Positions 59,338 through 64,000 of a stretch of 64,000 nt of DNA are shown piece by piece; the first letter of the stretch is position 1, and each line of letters begins with the position of its first letter. Where the stretch lies: positions 18,228 to 82,227 of the forward strand of contig JAIXOU010000019.1 in assembly GCA_027486585.1 (NCBI GenBank). Direction: 5' to 3'. The notes under the pieces are model-generated. The model did no database searches and was not told where the DNA came from. It worked only from the letters and a program-made list of their open reading frames with translations. The position numbers and the translations under genes were made by a program. The stretch comes from Verrucomicrobiaceae bacterium (GTDB lineage Bacteria > Verrucomicrobiota > Verrucomicrobiia > Verrucomicrobiales > Verrucomicrobiaceae).

Positions 59338-60063
59338 ATGAAGACCATTCTCTGTCTCCTTCTCACAGCCTGTGCCACGTTTGCGGCGGATAAACCAACC
59401 ACCCCACCCGAGTTTGCCGCCATCACGGATGATCCGAAGCTCCCGCGTGTGCTCTTGATGGGCGACTCGGTGTCCATTGCGTATGCGCTGGAGGTGCGAA
59501 AACTGCTCTCGGGTGTGGCGAACGTGCATCGCGTGCCGGCGAACTGCGGCTCGACGAAGGTGGCGCTTGGCTCGTATGGACTCGTGCGCTGGTTGCCGGA
59601 CCCGAAGGAGAAATGGGATGTCATCCACTTCAACCACGGCCTGCACGATCTCTCGTATCGCTTCGCCGATGACAGCGATAAGAACGCTAAGGGCGAATAT
59701 GCGTCACCGACGAACGGTGGCCATCAAAACGTCCCGCCTGAGGTCTATGAGAAGAATCTGCGCCAGATCGTCGCTCGGCTCAAGCAAACCGGGGCCAAGC
59801 TCATCTTTGCCAGCACCACGCCCGTGCCGGAAAGCGATGCGGCGAAGTACGTGAAGGACTCCGAGCTGCCTTATAACGAGGTAGCGAAACAAGTTATGAC
59901 TGAGGAAGGCGTGACCTGGAACGATCTCTGGTCGCTCGTGAAGCCACGGCAGGCCGAGCTGCAGATTCCGCGCAATGTTCATTTCATGTCCAGTGGCTCG
60001 TCGGTGATGGCGAAGCAGGTCGCGGAACACATCCGTGCTGCGTTGGTGCAGGCCAAACCGTGA
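59338..60063 (+). CDS. Exported SGNH/GDSL-type hydrolase
   Basis: The 241-residue protein has a signal peptide (about 1-18, CATFAAD). Block I is RVLLMGDSVSIAY with the nucleophile Ser. Block II/III residues lie in VPANCGSTKVAL and DVIHFNHGLHDL; the final block is IPRNVHFMSSGSSVMAKQVAEHI with His. SGNH enzymes in this setting remove acetyl groups from glycans. It is close to the preceding hydrolase (27-bp gap), so one operon is likely. Confidence 0.88.
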   Translation: MKTILCLLLTACATFAADKPTTPPEFAAITDDPKLPRVLLMGDSVSIAYALEVRKLLSGVANVHRVPANCGSTKVALGSYGLVRWLPDPKEKWDVIHFNHGLHDLSYRFADDSDKNAKGEYASPTNGGHQNVPPEVYEKNLRQIVARLKQTGAKLIFASTTPVPESDAAKYVKDSELPYNEVAKQVMTEEGVTWNDLWSLVKPRQAELQIPRNVHFMSSGSSVMAKQVAEHIRAALVQAKP

Positions 60064-60161
60064 TTGGCTACCTTCAGGTCGGCGACCGTGAACGAGAGGA
60101 CAAAGAACGACCTCGGGCGACGTTTACCTAACCCGTGTTTTCATCTTCCACCACTCGCCTC

Positions 60162-62798
60162 ATGCGCCAACTTACTGTGCTCGTTTGTTCCTTCGCCATC
60201 GCGTTGTCAGCCAATGCTCAAATCGCGACGACGGATGTGGGCGCGCCGGAGGACATGATCCTCGGTTTCCGGAGCAAATCGAAGTATCAGATCATCGTGC
60301 CGGATATGGCGGCGAATCCCACGGCGGAGTCGTCGGTGACGCGTGCGGCGGAGCTGTTGCAGCAGGCGTTTGCGGCGAACAGGATCACGCTGCCGGTGGT
60401 GAAGGAGTCCCAGGCTGAGGCGGGGCGTCCGGGCTTCTATGTCGGGGCGACGAAGTTCGCGGCGGCGAATGGCGCGGAGGTGCGGCAGCTCAAGGGCTGG
60501 GGTTTTGTGCACAAAGTGGTCGGGCGGAATGTGATCATCGCGGGGAATGACGAGCCGGATGCGCTCGAAGGGAAACGCGCCATCCCGGGCTGGCGCACGG
60601 CGACGAAGGACCCATCGCTGCCGTTTGAGGGCACGCTGTTTGGCGCGGCGGAGTTTGTGCATCGCTTTGTCGGAGCGCGGTTTTTGTCGCCGGATGAATC
60701 GGGCACGACCTTCGTGCCGCAGTCGATCATTCATGTGCCGCCGACGCTCGATGTGCGGAGCGAGCCGCATTTCATCGAGCACGACATGCGCAATGGGCCG
60801 GAGTTGTTCTACACGGCGAATCATTGCCGACGCTTCACGCGTGTGTGGTCGCGTGGCGGGCATCAGCATCCGTCGGCTGTGCCGATCAGCGAGTATGGGA
60901 AGACGCATCCCGAGTATTTCATCCTCACCGGCAATGTGCGGCAGCCCGAAGTCGGCGCGACAGACGGCCAGCTTTGCCTCTCGAACCCGGAGGTGCGTGA
61001 ACTCATCTACAAGCACATCCTCGCGACTCTCGATAGCGGCTACGATGTCATCGAACTGGGCCAGGCCGATGGTTTCCGTCCCTGCCAGTGCAAGGAATGC
61101 GAGGCGCTTTACGGTGTGAAGCCCACGACCAAGCCAACCGATGGCATTGCCTTCAGCACCGACCGCGCCTGGGGTGAGAAGATCTGGATCATGCATCGCG
61201 ACATGGCCTTGCGCTTGATGAAGGATCGTCCAGGAAAGAAGCTCATGATGACCGCCTACAGCATCTCGCGGGAGCCGCCGCAGACCTTCCACGAGTTCCC
61301 GGAGAACACGATCATCGAAATGATGAGCTCTGAGGAGGAATCCTTCGCCGCGTGGAAGCAGCTCAAGGTTCCCGGTGGCTTCTCAGCGTATCTTTACAAC
61401 TGGGGAAACTTCCATCTCGTGGGCCTCACGCCGCTCACCACCGTCTCGATGATCGCGGAGCAGAATCGCCTGCTCGTGGAGAACAATGTGCGCATGGTGC
61501 AGGTGAATGGCAGTCCCGGCGCTGGGCAGTGGGGACTCGAAGGACCAAACATCTATGTGTATCTGCGTCTCGCCATTGACCCGAAGCGGCAGAGCGCGAA
61601 CGAACTCTTCGACGAATACCTGCAGGCCGCCTTTCGTGAGTGCGAAAACCCGATGCGCCGCTTCTTCACCAACGTGCAAAGGCGCGTCGAACTGTGGCGG
61701 GTGCTGCGTGAATATGCGTATCAGTCCGGACGCGATCCCCTCTTCGCGCTCGGCACTCTTTGGCCGCCGGACGTGATCAATTCGCTCGAAGAAGACCTTG
61801 CCGCCGCCGAAGGCAGCGCCGAGTTGCCCGAGGTGCGGCGCAGGCTCGACATCGTGCGCTACGAGTTCGATTTCCTGAAGCACCTCGCCCTCGTCATCAA
61901 TGCCTGGCGCAATCATCAGGCGATGAACAACGTGGCCTCGCTCACGCAGTTGCTCGACGAGGTGGATGCGCGCAACGCCTTCATCGCCGGCGTGGCCAAT
62001 GGCGACGCGAAGTATGCGAAGAAAAAGAACCCCGCGTATCGCTTCGCCGACGAAAAGAGCCTGAAGTATGCCGGACGCTATTTGGAGCGTGCTCCGTTCA
62101 ATTGGGACACCGCGAAGATGCGGGCGAATCCGGCGCAAATGATCCAGCAGAGCCAATCGCTTACCATCGAGCGTGTGACCGGGCCTTTGACGCTCGATTC
62201 AACCCGCTGGGAGAAAGTCGAGTCGCATCCGCTTTTGCCCACCGATGCCGCCGTGACGAAGCTGCAAGCACCCACGACCTTCCGCCTGCTCTGCGACGAC
62301 TCGAACCTCTACATCCGCGTCAGCGGCGAGCAGCCAGCGAACAAGACCACCTTCGCCGCCCGCGGCCACGATGCCGAGCTATGGTTGCAGGAGAGCATCG
62401 TCGTCAATGTCTCGCCCATCGCCGACAAGAGCCGCTACTTCTACTTCGCCTACGAGCCGGAACCGACGTCCTTCAATGAGGCCGAGCACGGCTTCATCGC
62501 CGACTACCTGCACCCGCGCTACGGCTGGAATGACGAGGGCTGGAACGGCGCATGGATCTTTGAAACCAAGCTTATCCCGGCCAAGAACCGCTGGGAGTCC
62601 ATGGCCGTCATTCCCTTTGAAACCATGCGCACTAAGGCACCCAAAGCGGGCGACACCTGGTATCTCAATGTCGGTCGCGTGCACTTCACCGACTCCACCG
62701 ACAAGAAGACCAACCGCGAGTTCTCCGCCTGGACCAGCAAGCTCAACGCCTCCCGCATCCCCGGCGATGCGAGCTTTGGAAAAGCCACCTTCAAATGA
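60162..62798 (+). CDS. Exported DUF4838 protein with C-terminal carbohydrate-binding-like domain
   Basis: The start at 60162 gives 878 residues and a signal peptide (LTVLVCSFAIALSANAQ). The N-terminal alpha-glucuronidase-like beta domain (about 35-190: AELLQQAFAANRITLPVV, GAAEFVHRFVGARFLSPDE) leads into a DUF4838 TIM-barrel-like core (about 200-500: HPEYFILTGN, LCLSNPEVRELI, ELGQADGFRPCQCKECEAL). The last 190 residues (TFRLLCDDSNLYIRVSGEQ ... DTWYLNVGRVHFTD) resemble a CBM9-type domain. The core family relates to large glycoside hydrolases acting on uronic-acid or amino-sugar glycans; the specificity is not known. The TPR gene follows after 7 bp. Confidence 0.85.
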   Translation: MRQLTVLVCSFAIALSANAQIATTDVGAPEDMILGFRSKSKYQIIVPDMAANPTAESSVTRAAELLQQAFAANRITLPVVKESQAEAGRPGFYVGATKFAAANGAEVRQLKGWGFVHKVVGRNVIIAGNDEPDALEGKRAIPGWRTATKDPSLPFEGTLFGAAEFVHRFVGARFLSPDESGTTFVPQSIIHVPPTLDVRSEPHFIEHDMRNGPELFYTANHCRRFTRVWSRGGHQHPSAVPISEYGKTHPEYFILTGNVRQPEVGATDGQLCLSNPEVRELIYKHILATLDSGYDVIELGQADGFRPCQCKECEALYGVKPTTKPTDGIAFSTDRAWGEKIWIMHRDMALRLMKDRPGKKLMMTAYSISREPPQTFHEFPENTIIEMMSSEEESFAAWKQLKVPGGFSAYLYNWGNFHLVGLTPLTTVSMIAEQNRLLVENNVRMVQVNGSPGAGQWGLEGPNIYVYLRLAIDPKRQSANELFDEYLQAAFRECENPMRRFFTNVQRRVELWRVLREYAYQSGRDPLFALGTLWPPDVINSLEEDLAAAEGSAELPEVRRRLDIVRYEFDFLKHLALVINAWRNHQAMNNVASLTQLLDEVDARNAFIAGVANGDAKYAKKKNPAYRFADEKSLKYAGRYLERAPFNWDTAKMRANPAQMIQQSQSLTIERVTGPLTLDSTRWEKVESHPLLPTDAAVTKLQAPTTFRLLCDDSNLYIRVSGEQPANKTTFAARGHDAELWLQESIVVNVSPIADKSRYFYFAYEPEPTSFNEAEHGFIADYLHPRYGWNDEGWNGAWIFETKLIPAKNRWESMAVIPFETMRTKAPKAGDTWYLNVGRVHFTDSTDKKTNREFSAWTSKLNASRIPGDASFGKATFK

Positions 62799-62805
62799 TC
62801 CGCTC

Positions 62806-63681
62806 ATGACACGCCTCTCGCTCCTCGCCATCACGCTGGTTTTGTTCGCCACCTCGTCCCACGCGGTCGATTTTCAGTCACTCAGCGCCGTGAAGGGGCT
62901 CACGGCCGACAAACGCTACGACGAAGCCATCCAGAAACTCGAAGCCCTCGCGGCGAAGACCGAGGAGGTAGGCGAGAACTTCCACTACCTCGATCTCGCC
63001 ATGGACATCACCGTGAAGTCGCTCAAAAACGCGGACCGCTCGCTCGCGCTCGCCGCGCAGGTGAAAGACGCCGCGCATCGTGACTTTGCCAAGCTGCGCG
63101 TGCTCACCGACTTCCAGCGCTACGACGAAGCGCTCGCCTCCGTGCGCGAGGAAGCAATCGAAACCTGGCCGGTGCGCTGCCGTGGGCAAGCGCATGCCTT
63201 TCTCGCCGAGATCTACCACAAGAAAAAAGACGATGCCGCCGAACTTCGCCAATGGCAAAAGGCCGCCGAGGCGCTTGGGGCCGAAGTTAGCGTGCGTGGC
63301 CGCGCCCACCGCGAAGCCGCCGTGCTCCACCTCAAGCAAGGCGACACCGCCAAGGCCGAAGAGCACTTCCGCAAAGCTCTCGCCGTCAACCCCGCGAACT
63401 ACGCCTGGCGCATCGAGAGCCTCGCCGGTCTCTCGCGCCTGCTGATCGACAACAAACGCCCCAAAGAAGCCGTGAAAGCCTTTGAAGGCACCGACTTCAG
63501 CCAGATCGACCACATTACTAGCAAAGGCACCCTCCTCGAAGCCTACGCCCGCGCCCTGCTCGCCGCCGGAAAGAAAATCAAAGCCATCGAGACCTTCGAC
63601 CAACTCCTCCAACTCAATCTTCCCACCGCATGGAAAGACCGCATCAACCAGGAACTCGATCAGATGGCGGAGGATTTCTAG
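62806..63681 (+). CDS. Exported TPR-repeat protein
   Basis: The 291-residue protein starts at the ATG at 62806 with a signal peptide (LLAITLVLFATSSHAVD). The rest is helical with TPR-like repeats: DKRYDEAIQKLEALAAKT, DFQRYDEALASVREEAIE, AHAFLAEIYHKKKDDAAELRQWQKAA, VLHLKQGDTAKAEEHFRKALAVNP and LLAAGKKIKAIETFDQLL. It should act as a periplasmic protein-binding scaffold. It follows the DUF4838 gene closely, suggesting help in complex formation (inference). Confidence 0.85.
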   Translation: MTRLSLLAITLVLFATSSHAVDFQSLSAVKGLTADKRYDEAIQKLEALAAKTEEVGENFHYLDLAMDITVKSLKNADRSLALAAQVKDAAHRDFAKLRVLTDFQRYDEALASVREEAIETWPVRCRGQAHAFLAEIYHKKKDDAAELRQWQKAAEALGAEVSVRGRAHREAAVLHLKQGDTAKAEEHFRKALAVNPANYAWRIESLAGLSRLLIDNKRPKEAVKAFEGTDFSQIDHITSKGTLLEAYARALLAAGKKIKAIETFDQLLQLNLPTAWKDRINQELDQMAEDF

Positions 63682-63719
63682 CAATGGAACGCACCCTAAC
63701 CCACCACAAAACACACACC

Positions 63720-64000
63720 ATGAAACTCAGTTTACTCCTCAGCTACGCCACCGCGCTTCTGTCGATCACCCTCATGCTTCCTTCCATCGCCCAAGCCCAG
63801 GGGGATGATGGCAAGTTGCGCATCATCGTCTTCGGCGCGCATCCTGATGATGCTCAATACACTTCAGGCGGCACCGCTGCGAAGTGGATCAAACTCGGCC
63901 ACCACGTGAAGCTTGTGTCTGTGACCAATGGCGACATCGGTCATTGGCAGTCGGCGGGTGGACCGCTCGCGCAGCGGCGGCTCGCAGAAGTGAAGAAAGC
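63720..64000 (+). CDS. PIG-L/LmbE-family deacetylase (cut by window end)
   Basis: The 93 readable residues start with a signal peptide (about 1-26, SIAQAQ). They contain the PIG-L zinc motif IIVFGAHPDDAQYTSGGTAAKW, followed by VKLVSVTNGDIGHW and QRRLAEVKKA, all typical of GlcNAc-PI de-N-acetylase-like proteins. Family members remove N-acetyl groups from amino sugars. The rest lies beyond the window. It fits the glycan-degrading island. Confidence 0.9.
   Translation, partial: MKLSLLLSYATALLSITLMLPSIAQAQGDDGKLRIIVFGAHPDDAQYTSGGTAAKWIKLGHHVKLVSVTNGDIGHWQSAGGPLAQRRLAEVKK

Overview
The window looks like a chromosomal segment of a Verrucomicrobiota bacterium (Verrucomicrobiaceae-like). This is inferred from four PSCyt1/DUF1549/DUF1553 'planctomycete-type cytochrome' genes, each paired with a DUF1501 gene, a DUF1592-family/DUF1552 pair, formylglycine sulfatases carrying the LLTALLLAPLAALHAAD type of signal peptide, and an ECF sigma factor of the Rhodopirellula/Verrucomicrobium type. 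I saw no rRNA, tRNA, CRISPR array or transposase gene.

Region 1 (1 to about 8.6 kb) is a lower-GC, mixed-strand signalling block. It holds a PAS/PAS histidine kinase cut by the window edge, a pseudokinase-like phosphotransfer protein with a stand-alone receiver, an NlpC/P60-type hydrolase with a DoxX protein, a NarL/LuxR response regulator, and an H-NOX haem gas sensor followed by a 'headless' hybrid-kinase fragment that keeps only the end of its ATPase domain and two receivers. A perfect palindrome, TGGGTTAACCCA, lies upstream of three of these units and suggests a small regulon.

Region 2 (about 8.75 to 38.3 kb) is entirely on the + strand. It runs GH32-like hydrolase, galM remnant, SDR dehydrogenase, GntR/FCD regulator, PSD1 gene, GxxExxY gene, DUF1501, a methyltransferase-like/PQQ-propeller fusion, a deletion scar, PSD1-DUF1501, IclR, PSD1-DUF1501, DUF1592-type cytochrome, DUF1552, CocE/S15 hydrolase and a small DUF1080-like protein. 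Sec-type cytochromes are paired with Tat-type DUF1501/DUF1552 partners, and catabolic regulators (GntR, IclR) sit directly in front of two of the modules, so these are probably envelope oxidoreductase modules for plant or algal carbon.

Region 3 (38.4 to 64 kb) starts with an ECF sigma/anti-sigma pair. A colinear run of exported enzymes follows: sulfatase, BNR sialidase-like protein, sulfatase, PSD1-DUF1501, sialate O-acetylesterase, ThuA, TIM-barrel isomerase, ThuA, esterases, beta-helix protein, SGNH hydrolase, DUF4838 protein, TPR protein and a PIG-L deacetylase cut by the window end. It reads as a degradation island for a sulfated and O-acylated glycan.

The least explained signal is a set of purine-strand/pyrimidine-strand hairpin repeats built from short direct repeats (8-bp or 14-15-bp period). 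They lie in gaps between genes, just upstream of start codons. Two copies are inserted in frame inside one PSD1 gene, one arm encodes part of a signal peptide, and two arms bracket the GxxExxY gene, which splits an otherwise adjacent PSD1/DUF1501 pair. This is the best candidate here for an undescribed mobile or RNA-level element.
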